From CAZVCJ01 sp964625745 (lineage in GTDB: Bacteria; Chloroflexota; Anaerolineae; VGOG01), in NCBI GenBank assembly GCA_964625745.1, contig CAZVCJ010000030.1, forward strand, positions 1-32,774: DNA of 32,774 nucleotides. Reading direction: 5' to 3'. Positions 8,551-17,720 of the stretch are shown in pieces. The notes beneath the pieces were generated by a model. It did no database searches, was not told where the DNA came from, and worked only from the letters and a program-made list of their open reading frames with translations. The position numbers were made by a program, and so were the translations under genes. How positions within the stretch are numbered: the first letter of the stretch is position 1; each line of letters starts with the position of its first letter.

Positions 8551-9876
8551 ATGGATGAGCGATCCCAAGAAAGACAAGACCACGAGAAAGAGGCCGACCA
8601 GGGGCTCTGGACTGCCCTGGAGCAGGCAGTCGAGCAGGAGCGGGAGCCAGCCTTGGACTTGTGGGAGACTCTGGGGGAACGACTGGACCTTTCCCAAAGG
8701 AAGCCCAGGCGCATCGCCCACGTGGAGGTGGCCCACCGTACCGTACGCGGAGAGGAGTACTACGTCCTCAAGCATTTGGAGGGCGATACCTATCTCCGGC
8801 TCGATGCACGGGACTATTTCCTATGGGAACTCATGGATGGGCAGCACTCGATCCGGGATCTGGCCGTCGCCTATTTTGCGCGTTATGGCGCCTTTCCGTT
8901 TGAACGCCTGATGCGCTTCATCGAGAGACTCAAGGAGAACGGGTTTCTGGAAGAGAAGCCGGTGCATGTCTTTGGAGCCATCGTCGGGCATCTTGCTGCT
9001 CGCTCCTGGATCTACCGGCTCAAGCGCTTCTCCGAGACGTTCGCCCAAAAGGAATTCAGCCTGAAGAATGTGGATCGGTTCTTTGGGGTTCTCTATCGGT
9101 GGGGAGGCTGGATCTTCTTCACGCGGCCCGCCGCAGTCCTGTACGGAATACTATTCCTGGCCGGCCTGACCCTCTTTGGCCGGGAACTAGCGACTGGAAC
9201 CTATTCCCTGACCAAGACTGGAGAGTCCTATGGGCTAGGGTTGCTTACCCTGGCCGGTCTGATCTATCTCATGATCGTCTCCCATGAGTTTGGTCATGCC
9301 CTTGCCGTGAAGCATTACCGGCGCAAGGTGCACCAGGCTGGTTTTCTCATCTACTACGGAATGCCAGGCTTCTTTGTGGACACCACCGACATCTGGATGG
9401 CGCCGAAACGAGCCCGGCTCGTCGCCTCTTTTGCTGGTCCCGCTGCGACCTTGCTCCTCGCGAGCCTGTGCTCCGTCTTTATTGCGATCTTTGACTCTGC
9501 GCTCAACGCAGTTCTGTTCAAGGTAGCTTTCATATGCTACACGCTCGTGCTGGTGAATGCCAATCCCCTTCTGGAGTTGGATGGCTACTTCTTTCTCATG
9601 GACTGGCTGGAGATACCCTTGCTGCGTAAAAAATCCCTCGACTTTGTCAAAAAGGGGCTCTGGGAGAAGCTTTTCAGGGAGAGGGGCAAGTTCAGCCGCG
9701 AGGAGAGGATCTACGCCGTCTTCGGTCTTTTGGCCGCCGCCTGCACGGGATTCTTTATCTTCCTCGGCGGCTACCTCTGGCAGACGATCATCGCAACAAT
9801 GATGTGGGAATTGCGCAGCGGCCAGGATCTCCTGTTCACTTTCCTTATGGCTGGCATGTTGATCCTGCTAGCATGA
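8551..9876 (+). CDS. PqqD-M50 metalloprotease, copy 2, C-terminus cut by a MITE
   Basis: 441 residues from ATG 8551 (GAGG at 8539-8542). The N-terminus (LWTALEQAVEQEREPALDLW) closely matches copy 3. The PqqD-like domain (DYFLWELMDGQHSIRDL), the HEFGH zinc motif (H245) and NPLLELDG (N338, D344) are intact. The stop codon at 9874-9876 lies inside an inserted 173-base foldback element. Deleting 169 bases there restores a 474-residue frame ending at 10144, close to the 478 residues of copy 3. The loss is the last hydrophobic helix and basic tail, so activity may survive, and copy 1 is also short at this end. It belongs with precursor 2 at 10239. Confidence 0.85.
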   Translation: MDERSQERQDHEKEADQGLWTALEQAVEQEREPALDLWETLGERLDLSQRKPRRIAHVEVAHRTVRGEEYYVLKHLEGDTYLRLDARDYFLWELMDGQHSIRDLAVAYFARYGAFPFERLMRFIERLKENGFLEEKPVHVFGAIVGHLAARSWIYRLKRFSETFAQKEFSLKNVDRFFGVLYRWGGWIFFTRPAAVLYGILFLAGLTLFGRELATGTYSLTKTGESYGLGLLTLAGLIYLMIVSHEFGHALAVKHYRRKVHQAGFLIYYGMPGFFVDTTDIWMAPKRARLVASFAGPAATLLLASLCSVFIAIFDSALNAVLFKVAFICYTLVLVNANPLLELDGYFFLMDWLEIPLLRKKSLDFVKKGLWEKLFRERGKFSREERIYAVFGLLAAACTGFFIFLGGYLWQTIIATMMWELRSGQDLLFTFLMAGMLILLA

Positions 9877-10040
9877 CCTTTGACCGCTGTCGAACAAATC
9901 GCACAATTGAACTTCGGGCATGCTCTACCCTCCAATGTCTAGTAGTGCGACAGGAAACTGCCACTACATGTTGGATAACACTTTTGGATTATTGGGGTTC
10001 AGTTATGCGGTTATCGGCAGACGGTCAAACCTCATGCTAG
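9868..10040. mobile_element. MITE inserted in M50 copy 2, ends CTAG, IS630-like target
   Basis: The outer arms CTAGCATGACCTTTGACCG (9868) and CGGTCAAACCTCATGCTAG (ending 10040) are inverted repeats with 17 of 19 matches, and similarity continues inward almost to the middle (GTAGTG / CACTAC around a GAAA loop). No protein is encoded. The flanking sequence fits insertion at TA within CTAG, with TA duplicated, as IS630-type transposases do. Removing 169 bases restores an open frame that matches copy 3. Confidence 0.85.
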
Positions 10041-10144
10041 GAACACCCTTTGTCGTGGGGCTGGCTCTGCGCATCATCTTCCTGATTGGCGAAGCCATCG
10101 CTCGAGCGCGCGTGACATATCGAAGGCTGTCCAGGAGAGAATGA
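10040..10144 (+). pseudogene. Separated C-terminal exon-like remnant of M50 copy 2
   Basis: These 34 codons and stop (GTPFVVGLALRIIFLIGE, then a basic tail) match the last membrane helix and tail of M50 copy 3. They lie in frame with 8551-9870 once 169 bases of the inserted element are removed. They lack their own start signal, so they are probably untranslated. Confidence 0.8.
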
Positions 10145-10238
10145 GCGAGAGCATACGGGGCAACAGCAAGTGGGGAGGCATGCTGTGCGCGACCCGATAC
10201 TCTACCTAACTAACAGAACCCGTTTCAGGAGGTGAACA

Positions 10239-10442
10239 ATGGCAACCGAGCAAGAATTCCACGAGTTGATCGGCCGGACGATCGCTGATCCCGAGCTCCG
10301 GGCCCAAGTACTCGAAGACCCAGAGAAGGCCGTCCAAGAGGCCGGATACGAGTTGACTGAGGAGCAACTAGCCTTCCTCAAGGCGATTGACCTGGAATCC
10401 GTATCCGGAGACCTGGACAAACGCTTCTCCAAAATCTTCTAG
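10239..10442 (+). CDS. RiPP precursor 2, leader nearly identical to precursor 3 but with almost no core
   Basis: A 67-residue peptide (CAGGAGGTG before ATG 10239). The leader MATEQEFHELIGR, ...EDPEKAV..., EAGYELTEEQLA is almost the same as precursor 3. After the boundary motif LDKRFSK only Ile-Phe remain before TAG. It may be a precursor that has lost its core, a leader-only peptide acting in trans, or one whose product lies before the motif. The DNA after the stop codes for nothing peptide-like that I can support. The next gene is a B12-type radical SAM enzyme. Confidence 0.75.
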   Translation: MATEQEFHELIGRTIADPELRAQVLEDPEKAVQEAGYELTEEQLAFLKAIDLESVSGDLDKRFSKIF

Positions 10443-10527
10443 CAACTCGGCCCAGTAGCACTGGCAAACATTGCCTCCTGTCCCGGCCGAAGAGGTCCAA
10501 AAAAGGGCACGGGAAGGCGATGCGACG

Positions 10528-11961
10528 ATGGCGGGGAGGCCCTCCCCTCTCCCTGCCATCCCATCCTTGAGTCAGAGAGAGGTCTTACAGCTTATGGATG
10601 CGACCCTCGTGAACGCTTGTTTTTATAAGCCAAGTGGTGATTCCTTTGGGGGGCTGTTGCCCCCCACGCCCCTTGGTCCGTTGTACCTGGCTTCTGCTGT
10701 CCAGCAAGCCGGCTACGACCTGGAACTTCGTGATTTCCAAACGGTTACCCACCATCCCGAACAGCCGCTACACCAGCAGTTCGAGGTATTCCTCGAAGGG
10801 TCGGCACCGCTATTGGGAATAAGCACGATGAGCGATCTCCTGCCCATGGCGATTCTGGCTTTGCGAGACTACAAAGCACGCCATAAAGAGACTACGGTGG
10901 TGCTGGGCGGGATCGGTCCATCGAGTGTAGCGCCTGCCTTGATGGAGCACTTCTCCTGGATTGATGCTGTCTGCGTGGGTGAGGGTGAGGAGGCCCTTCC
11001 ACGACTGATCGCCGCGTTCCGAGACCACGGCAGTTACCCTGATCAGGTGCTCGGAGAGATTCCAGGCTTATGGTATAGAAGAGATGGGAAAAGCACCTCT
11101 ACCGGAAAGCCCGTACGAATAGCGGATACAGATACATTTCATCCGCTCCCCTATGATCTGGTCGATCTGAGCTGTTATAGTCGAAGAATGCCGATCATCA
11201 CAACCCGCGGGTGTCCATACAACTGTGCTTTCTGCGCCAGCCGTGCATTTTGGGGCCGCCGTGTCACCAGACGAAGCATCACCAGCGTGATCCAGGAAAT
11301 CGTGGAGCACGTTCAGACACGCGGATGTGATTATATTGCCTTCCTGGATGACACCTTCGTTCTTGACCGCAGGTGGCTCTCTGCGCTGTTTCAGGAGCTA
11401 AGACAGATGCGGATTAGATTCAGTTGGCGCTGCTTTGGGCACATTGATTTGGTGGACCAGGCCTGGCTTGAGTATATGGCAGAGAATGGTTGTGTTTCCA
11501 TAACCTACGGCATTGAATCCGGCTCCCCCCACATTCTGGAAAGGCTCGCTAAGGGATTCACGCCGGAACAGGCGAAAGACGTGGTGGAACTAACGTCCAA
11601 GTATATGCAGGTGAGAGCCTCGTTTATCTGGGGGTTTCCGTTTGAAACCCTGGCTGACTTTGAAGCGACACGACGCCTTTACCTGTCGCTCGTTGAACTG
11701 GAAAATGTGAAAATTGCGCTTTACCTTTTGACCCCTTTCCCAGACACCCGATTGTATGCGGCATACTCGGACAAGCTGCAATTCTCACCCGACCTGTGTA
11801 CCTATCTCTTTGATAAACGGGTATTGAGCCAAGAGGAAATTGCGCTGGCCACTTCCTTGCCAAAAGTGTTTCCCAACTACTACCACTTTCAATCTCCTCA
11901 GTTGGACTACAAGGTTGAATGTATACATCGGCTCTTTGATCTTTTTCCTCTTTCCACCTGA
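10528..11961 (+). CDS. Cobalamin-binding-type radical SAM enzyme (class B methyltransferase-like), module B
   Basis: About 477 residues. The frame is open from TTG 10471, but ATG 10528 has GGAAGG about 11 bases ahead and was preferred; ATG 10594 is also possible. Residues 1-190 have the layout of a B12-binding domain (PTPLGPLYLASAVQQAGY, VVLGGIGPSS). A radical SAM core follows with CPYNCAFC near residue 229 (C-x3-C-x2-C). Such enzymes usually methylate unreactive carbon or phosphorus, or carry out rearrangements. The position right after precursor 2 suggests peptide modification, but the family is broad and the substrate is not shown by sequence. Confidence 0.82.
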   Translation: MAGRPSPLPAIPSLSQREVLQLMDATLVNACFYKPSGDSFGGLLPPTPLGPLYLASAVQQAGYDLELRDFQTVTHHPEQPLHQQFEVFLEGSAPLLGISTMSDLLPMAILALRDYKARHKETTVVLGGIGPSSVAPALMEHFSWIDAVCVGEGEEALPRLIAAFRDHGSYPDQVLGEIPGLWYRRDGKSTSTGKPVRIADTDTFHPLPYDLVDLSCYSRRMPIITTRGCPYNCAFCASRAFWGRRVTRRSITSVIQEIVEHVQTRGCDYIAFLDDTFVLDRRWLSALFQELRQMRIRFSWRCFGHIDLVDQAWLEYMAENGCVSITYGIESGSPHILERLAKGFTPEQAKDVVELTSKYMQVRASFIWGFPFETLADFEATRRLYLSLVELENVKIALYLLTPFPDTRLYAAYSDKLQFSPDLCTYLFDKRVLSQEEIALATSLPKVFPNYYHFQSPQLDYKVECIHRLFDLFPLST

Positions 11962-11972
11962 GGAGTGCAACT

Positions 11973-12041
11973 ATGAATCTGTATCAAGCAGAGACCCACA
12001 TCTTTCGCCAGGATGGGCAAGCCCTCCTCCTCAATGTAAGA
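11973..12041 (+). pseudogene. 5' remnant of a SPASM radical SAM maturase
   Basis: The first 23 codons after ATG 11973 (MNLYQAETHIFRQDGQALLL, then NVR) align with the start of the complete maturase at 20094 (HKAEIHCFSQDGRHILLDVR). Similarity then stops, and the frame runs out of phase through the start of ParA copy 1. A deletion probably removed the rest of the gene and joined this stump to the ParA segment. GAGGAG ahead of the ATG is kept. Confidence 0.65.
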
Positions 12042-12126
12042 TGGTTCATGGCCTCCGTCTGCAAGGATGCGCACCCCTCCGCTGGATATCATAGATCCCG
12101 AAGAGTACCCAAAAGGAGGCGACCGC

Positions 12127-12900
12127 ATGTCGAGAATCATCTCCATTCACTCCTTCCGTGGCGGCACAGGCAAATCCAACATCACCGCCAACCTGGCCAC
12201 TATCATAGCCCAACAGGGCCAGCGAGTCGGCGTCATTGATACCGACATCCAATCGCCCGGCATCCACATCCTCTTCGGGCTGGACGAGGAACAGATGGAC
12301 AAGGCCCTCAACGACTACCTCTGGGGCAAGTGCGCCGTCGAGGAGACGGCCTACAATGTAGGAGCCGCTTTGAAGATGGGCGAGGGTGAGGTTGCCGTGA
12401 TGGGAGAAGGCATCTACCTCATCCCTTCCAGCCTCAAGGCCGGGGAGATCTCCAGGGTGCTCAGGGAGGGCTACGACGTGAGCCTCCTCAACGACGGCTT
12501 CCGGGAATTGATTGGGCGGCTCAAGCTGGACTATCTCTTCATTGACACCCACCCTGGCCTCAATGAGGAGACCCTGCTCTCCATCGCCATCTCCGACGTG
12601 CTGCTGATCATCCTCCGCCCCGATCAGCAGGACTACCAGGGGACGGCGGTGGCGGTGGACGTGGCCCGCAAGTTGGACATCCCCAGGATGTTCCTGGTGG
12701 TCAACAAGGCCCTCACCTCCTTCGATTTCGCCGAGGTGAAGCGGACGATGGAGGAGACCTATGGCTGCCAGGTGGCCGGGGTGCTTCCCCTCTCAGAGGA
12801 CGTGGTGAGGCTGGCCAGCGCGGGCATCTTCTGTCTGCGCTACCCAGACCATCCCGTCACCCAGGAGTTGCACAGAATTGCCGCGCGGATTACAATTTGA
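12127..12900 (+). CDS. MinD/ParA-type P-loop ATPase, copy 1
   Basis: 257 residues from ATG 12127. AAAGGAGG nearby selects this start over one 60 bases upstream. The deviant Walker A is SFRGGTGKS (residues 9-17), with Arg where the family signature Lys usually stands. IDTDIQSPG and FIDTHPGLN follow as the other nucleotide-binding strands. Nearly identical to copy 2 at 25964, except for six extra residues (AALKMG) at about 75 and a different C-terminus. Such ATPases position or sort membrane-associated complexes. Copy 1 precedes permease 2 by 18 bases; copy 2 precedes HAMP receptors. Its partner is unknown. Confidence 0.88.
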   Translation: MSRIISIHSFRGGTGKSNITANLATIIAQQGQRVGVIDTDIQSPGIHILFGLDEEQMDKALNDYLWGKCAVEETAYNVGAALKMGEGEVAVMGEGIYLIPSSLKAGEISRVLREGYDVSLLNDGFRELIGRLKLDYLFIDTHPGLNEETLLSIAISDVLLIILRPDQQDYQGTAVAVDVARKLDIPRMFLVVNKALTSFDFAEVKRTMEETYGCQVAGVLPLSEDVVRLASAGIFCLRYPDHPVTQELHRIAARITI

Positions 12901-12918
12901 GAACCAAGGTAGGTAAAG

Positions 12919-15799
12919 ATGAATCAGGAATTGCTCACCCGCGAAGAGATCATGGCCGGGCTACCCGCCAGACGAGCGAGCACCTTGCTGTTCCTCATCG
13001 AGAGCCGCACGGCCCACCTGGTGGCGCAATCGCGGCAGACGATGGAGCGTTTCCTCACCGAAGAGACCGTCAAGGAGCGCAATCTGGCTTTCCTCGAGGC
13101 CTTCGCCCTGGGCCGCGATCCCCCCCTCCGCCCCACTATTCAGGACATAGAGCGGTACGCCCCGCAGTGGGCGCCCCTGGTGCCGGAGAATCCCAGGGTG
13201 CGGGCCGCAGTCGCCCATATCCTGGGCCAGAAGTACACTTTCACCTACCAGGCCGTGCCAGGCATCCGGGCGGCGCTGGGCCTGGACGAGGAAGCGGTAC
13301 AGCAAGCTTACCAGCGCCTGTACCACGAGCCGCTGGAGACCATCTATGCCCCACAGGTCAAACTGGTTGACCGACTGCGCTGGGCCTGGGCTGCGCTTGC
13401 CAGGTGGTTGGAATCCCTGCCCCCCTTTTGGACCGCCTTCGCCTTGACCCTCACCGAGACCGTCGGCGCAGGCATCCTGGCCTTGCCCATCGCCTTAGCC
13501 AGTGTCGGCCCCCTGGCCGGCGTGGTGCTCCTGGTCGTATTGGGCCTGGTGAACGTATTGACCGTTGCATCCATGGCCGAAGCCGTCGCCCGCAGCGGCA
13601 CCATCCGCTATGGCAGAGCCTTCCTCGGACAGGTGGTGGCCGACTACCTGGGAAACATCGGTTCCCTCATCATCACGTTGGGGCTGGCCATCTACTGCTT
13701 CATCATCCTCGTGGCCTACTACATTGGCTTTTCGACCGCACTGGCGGACGCCACAGGTGTGCCCACCGGGGTGTGGGCTGCACTGCTTCTCCTCATCTGG
13801 CTCTACTTTCTGCGGCGCGGATCGCTCAACGCCACCGTTGCCTCGGCGCTGTTGGTAGGAGCGACCAACATTGGCCTGATCCTGCTTCTCTCGCTGCTTG
13901 CCTTCACCCACGCACGACCGGAGAACCTCTTGTACGTGAATTTACCCTTCCTGGGCGGGCGTCCTTTCGACCCCTCGATCCTGCAACTGATCTTCGGCGT
14001 CATCCTCACGGCCTACTTCGGGCACCAATCAGTGAGCAACTGTGCCCAGGTGGTGCTCCGCCGTGACCCCAGCGCCCGCTCCCTGATCTGGGGCAGCATA
14101 GCAGGGATGGCAACTGCTATGGTCCTCTACTGTATCTGGGTGTTGGCGGTCAACGGGGCCATCGCGCCACAGGTGCTGGCTGGCCAATCGGGCACAGCCC
14201 TGGCCCCGCTGGCGGCCCAGGCCGGCCCCAGCGTGCGCGTGTTGGGATCTGTCTTCGCCGTCCTCGCCATGGGCATGGCCTCGATCAATACCGCCCTCGG
14301 CTTCTTTAACCTGGTCCGTGAGCGACTCCCCACACAGCGGCGGCAGATTGTGATGCTGCCCCGGCGGCGGGGGAGTCTGCTCTTCTACCAGCGCGGAAAG
14401 CCCAGCGGGAGCCCCCGCATCGGTCTGACCTACCTGGGGCTCGAAGGCCACCGGCCGCGGTTTCGGCTGGACGTCCAATTGGCCGGTGACACCCACCGCA
14501 TGGAGGTGTCCGTTACGGATCGTCGTTACGGATCGTTGGGAAGATACGGCGCTGCTCGACCGGCTGCCAGACCTGCGCGAGCGTGGGCTCCGCCTGGCGT
14601 TAGAGGTATTGGATGCCACCCAGGAGAGTGCCCGCCTGCGAGTCACCTCGCCGATGACCATGACCTACGAGGGGGAGTGGGATACCACCGGTCTTCAGAT
14701 GGCCGATGTCCTGGCGCTACCCGATTCCTTACGGCAGTTCATCAACTGGATGACACGTCAGGGAGAGGTGAGCCTGGCTGAGGTGGTGGCACACATCGGC
14801 CAGGATGAGAGGGTTGCCCACACCATGCTGGAGGCGCTGATGGAGCAAGGCTTCGTGCGGGGGATAGAGGTGAGGGATGAGATACACTATCGGTCCCAGC
14901 TTGCCCTCAGACGGGGACGCCGACTGCCTGATGAAATCTGGCGGGCCCTGGGTGAGGAGGTAGCAGGCTCCAGGTTAAAAGCTGAAGGTTCGCAACCTTC
15001 GATCTTCAGCCGCCTGGGCGAGCGCGGACGCTTCTACCTGTCGGCGAGCCCGCTGGTGATGATCTTCCTGCTGGTTGAATGGCTTTTCCTTACCGGCCGG
15101 GAATCGTTCCCTGGGCCAATCAGCTTACTCGGCACGATTGTCGTTTCCCTCATTGCTGGCATTTTCCCGGTTCTCCTGCTGGTTTCCAGCCGGCGGAAGG
15201 GCGAGTTCGTGCCGGGCGTGGTCTACCGGTCGATGGGCCATCCGTTGCTCATCATGGCCATCTACTTCCTCTTCCTGGCCAGCATCTTCCTCCACGGCCT
15301 GGTCATCTGGCAAGGTCCCACGGAGCGTGTTGGCGCCTTGTTCGTCGGCGTATCAATGCTGGGAATGACCATCGCCATGTCCCGCCGCGGAGCCTTCGCC
15401 CCGCGCGTAGTAGTGGAGCTGCGGGAGGACCTGAGCGAGGAAGGAAGGAGCGTCTTCGCCATCACTGCCGGTGGTCAACCGGTGACGGCGGACGTGCGGC
15501 TGATATACCCCGAAGATGAGCGATGCCTGCAGGCTTCCACCGGTGAGATACCCGCGTTCTCTTCGCTGCGACGCGCAACGTTTCAACTGCCGGTTACACT
15601 GGCCAAGGAGCTCAAAGTGTGGGCACACACGGTCGCATCCGATGGGAGTTCAAAGGGCCTGCCGGCGCTGTTGGAGGTGCACTGTGACGACCAGGCAAAG
15701 CAGTTTGATCTGAAGCTGGCTGGTGGGCAGGCATTGCTGCCCCTCACCAGTGAGCCATGCTGGTTGGACATCACGCTCCCAGAGCCGTCCGCCTCCTGA
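12919..15799 (+). pseudogene. APC-type permease-like protein, copy 2, frameshifted by a 13-bp duplication
   Basis: Closely related to the gene at 89 along its whole length. The first frame runs 12919-14781; the downstream homologous part lies in another frame and ends at 15799. The junction has two adjacent copies of CGTTACGGATCGT (14511-14523 and 14524-14536). Removing one restores a 955-residue protein comparable to the 959 of copy 1. As written, the product would lose homology at about residue 535, after the permease helices and before the winged-helix-like part, second helix bundle and C-terminal domain. The 5' half might make a stand-alone transporter. An assembly error is also possible. 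Confidence 0.8.
14511..14536 (+). repeat. 13-bp tandem duplication causing the frameshift
   Basis: The 13-base unit CGTTACGGATCGT occurs twice with no gap. The corresponding site in permease copy 1 (near 1705-1715) has one equivalent. Thirteen is not a multiple of three, so the frame changes. Confidence 0.85.
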
Positions 15800-15923
15800 C
15801 ACCCGCTTCTGCCCGAGGAGCAATGGGGGATTGCATCTGTCATCGTTCGCAGACCCTCAAGTCTACGCCTCCAAGATTCAGTCATACACCGGTAGGAGCA
15901 ATTTGGCAAATTTAGATGAGCCA

Positions 15924-15963
15924 GCCTCGCGGCTCTCGTTGGCGAGGCCGGGGCACTGCCCCG
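15924..15963 (+). promoter_or_regulatory. Two adjacent hairpins before the lipoprotein gene
   Basis: GCCTCGC (15924-15930) pairs with GCGAGGC (15942-15948), and CGGGGC pairs with GCCCCG around ACT (15949-15963). An AT-rich stretch (TCTATATATACTT) and the lipoprotein ribosome site follow. They could end the permease transcript or fold the new leader; no T-run supports a classic terminator. Nothing else is recognised in 15800-15989. Confidence 0.4.
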
Positions 15964-15989
15964 AATCTATATATACTTAAGGAAAGGTA

Positions 15990-16574
15990 ATGAACTCCCA
16001 AAGGTTGCTACAATGCATGATCGGTTTCACGTTAGTCGCGATCTTATCGTCAGCATGCGGTGCGCCACAAGCCACTGCCGTCCCCACTGGTGCTGCTGGT
16101 CCGAGCGCGGCAACGGAGCAAGCCCAGTTCACTGATCCCTTCGCTTATTGCGCAGCGGTTGGCGCTATTGATGCACCAGACGCACGATATACCGGCCCCG
16201 AGGTGCCCGAGGTGATCATCAAAGGTCTGAGGAAGGAGCTGGAGACGCCTGATGACGCACCAATGGAATGGTTCGTTGCAGGGACCGTCTGGCGCTGCAT
16301 GGGCGGCCAGGTCTGGGCTTGCTTCGTCGGCGCCAATTTGCCGTGCACAGCCAAGGCAGACACCAGCCGAACACCCACACCCGCGATGGTGGATTTCTGC
16401 AATGCAAATCCAACCTCTGATTTCATTCCAGCCAATGTCACGGGCCGTGAGACGATCTATGAATGGCGTTGCACAGACGGCGCCCCCGAGATCGTCAAAG
16501 AACTGTTCAAGCCGGATGCTCAGGGCTTTCTGTCGGACTTCTGGTACGAGATCAGCCCAGGTGACGATTCTTGA
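15990..16574 (+). CDS. Secreted lipoprotein of unknown function
   Basis: 194 residues with AAGGAAAGG ahead of ATG 15990. A signal peptide leads to a lipobox LSSAC with the lipidated Cys at residue 23, followed by an Ala/Thr/Pro-rich linker. The mature part has seven more Cys, including TVWRCMGG, WACFVGANLPC and YEWRCTDG, so disulphides are likely. I recognise no catalytic domain. It lies alone between permease 2 and the promoter of module D. A surface binding role is a guess. Confidence 0.75.
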   Translation: MNSQRLLQCMIGFTLVAILSSACGAPQATAVPTGAAGPSAATEQAQFTDPFAYCAAVGAIDAPDARYTGPEVPEVIIKGLRKELETPDDAPMEWFVAGTVWRCMGGQVWACFVGANLPCTAKADTSRTPTPAMVDFCNANPTSDFIPANVTGRETIYEWRCTDGAPEIVKELFKPDAQGFLSDFWYEISPGDDS

Positions 16575-16642
16575 TGGGTGCGGGGCGTGAGTCGAAGATG
16601 CACGACGCGAAACTCGCGCCTGTCGGTCACGCCGTGATTGTG

Positions 16643-16680
16643 AAATGACATTTGCTGTCTAGTTGAATGAATAGTATAAT
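16643..16680 (+). promoter_or_regulatory. Promoter of module D with overlapping palindrome; leaderless start
   Basis: TTGCTG (16652-16657) and TATAAT (16675-16680) are 17 bases apart, a near-ideal sigma-70 promoter. GTG 16686 lies five bases after the -10 box, so transcription would start at or next to the start codon. No ribosome binding site precedes it, which fits a leaderless mRNA. A perfect palindrome AAATG-A-CATTT (16643-16653) overlaps the -35 edge and could be an operator; TCACGCCGTGA (16627-16637) is another small palindrome just upstream. Confidence 0.6.
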
Positions 16681-16685
16681 GCGTT

Positions 16686-17720
16686 GTGAAAGAATCGCGG
16701 AGGCGAGGATTGTCTTTCCAGAGTTTGAGTCTTTCGCTAACCGAAAGGTGTACGGCCCGCTGTGCGGGTTGCTGCATGTGGGCCAGTCCCCAGGGGTCTG
16801 TCTTTGGAGGCGGGGATATGCCGTTGGGGATGGCTCTTTCATGCATCGATCAACTGAAGAAGATTCCCACTATCGGCAAAATCGGACTAACCGGGGGCGA
16901 GCCCTTTCTTCTCTACCCGGAGGTTCTGGAGATATGCCGGCATGCCTCGTGTAAGGGCCTGATCGTGAGCTGCATCACCAACGGCTATTGGGCTCGCTCT
17001 GAAGAGGAGACGCTGGCGAAGATGCGGGAATTGAGGGCTGCCGGGCTGGCTACTCTATACGTCTCCACTGATACCTTTCACCAGGCATTCGTCCCCGTGG
17101 AGAGCGTCCGGCGCATCCTTCGGGCCGGCCGGAGAGTGGGCCTCTTCGTGGGCGTGTACATGGACGTCACGCGCCAGAGTATGCGCCTACCGGACCTCTT
17201 TGAGGCCTTGAAGGAGGAGATGGTAGAGAGCGCCATCTTTGAAAGCCCTCTCTTCCCTGTAGGCAGGGCCCAGGAGACCCTGGATGCAGAGGATTTTTTC
17301 ACCAGGCCGGGTATCCCTGCCGAACCTTGCCTTCGGATGAATGACCTGTTCGTCGTGCCCTCTGGGGATGTCTACCCGTGCTGTTCCGCCGCTGGCATGC
17401 AACCACCGCTGCGGCTGGGCAATGTGCACGAGACACCCTTGGCTCAAATTGCAGCCCGGCTCCAGCGGAGCTTTTTCCATCGCCTCCTGGCCCAACGAGG
17501 ACCTGGCTGGTTTGCCCAAGCTTTGATAGAGAGAGAGTTGATTCCTTCACTTCAACCAGCCTACGTGCACGCATGCCACCTGTGCTACGATCTCTTCTCC
17601 CGGCCTGAGTGGGCCGCAGCGGTGGCAACACTGGTAGAGGAAGAGGAAATCCGCCGCGCCCGACGGCTCCTGGAGGCCGCCTTGCTTTCCCAAACCGAGG
17701 CTACCCATGCTGCAGAATAG
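16686..17720 (+). CDS. Radical SAM enzyme with SPASM-like C-terminus, first of a tandem pair
   Basis: 344 residues from GTG 16686, apparently leaderless. The cluster motif CTARCAGC gives Cys 22, 26 and 29; TGGEPFLL is the SAM-binding GGE motif. The C-terminal half has further Cys (YPCCSAAG, HACHLCYDLFS) that may bind an extra iron-sulphur cluster. It overlaps the next gene by 14 bases, and the pair share layout and motifs (FHQ..VP, P.GRA, CHLCY). They probably act on the same peptide or as a heterodimer upstream of M50 copy 3 and precursor 3. No specific reaction can be named. An internal later start is possible, but none has a good ribosome site. Confidence 0.8.
   Translation: MKESRRRGLSFQSLSLSLTERCTARCAGCCMWASPQGSVFGGGDMPLGMALSCIDQLKKIPTIGKIGLTGGEPFLLYPEVLEICRHASCKGLIVSCITNGYWARSEEETLAKMRELRAAGLATLYVSTDTFHQAFVPVESVRRILRAGRRVGLFVGVYMDVTRQSMRLPDLFEALKEEMVESAIFESPLFPVGRAQETLDAEDFFTRPGIPAEPCLRMNDLFVVPSGDVYPCCSAAGMQPPLRLGNVHETPLAQIAARLQRSFFHRLLAQRGPGWFAQALIERELIPSLQPAYVHACHLCYDLFSRPEWAAAVATLVEEEEIRRARRLLEAALLSQTEATHAAE

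Noticed and set aside
7896..8714. 272-codon open frame on the - strand
   Set aside because: It covers the six-helix protein and the start of M50 copy 2, both with good ribosome sites; the translation looks like a GC-rich antisense shadow.
9920..10144. Separate 74-codon gene
   Set aside because: Its first part is MITE sequence and its last 34 codons are the displaced C-terminus of M50 copy 2.
10443..10527. Read-through of the TAG of precursor 2 to supply a core
   Set aside because: The sequence after TAG is Gly/Pro/Arg-rich without peptide-like features, and there is no pyrrolysine or suppressor evidence here.
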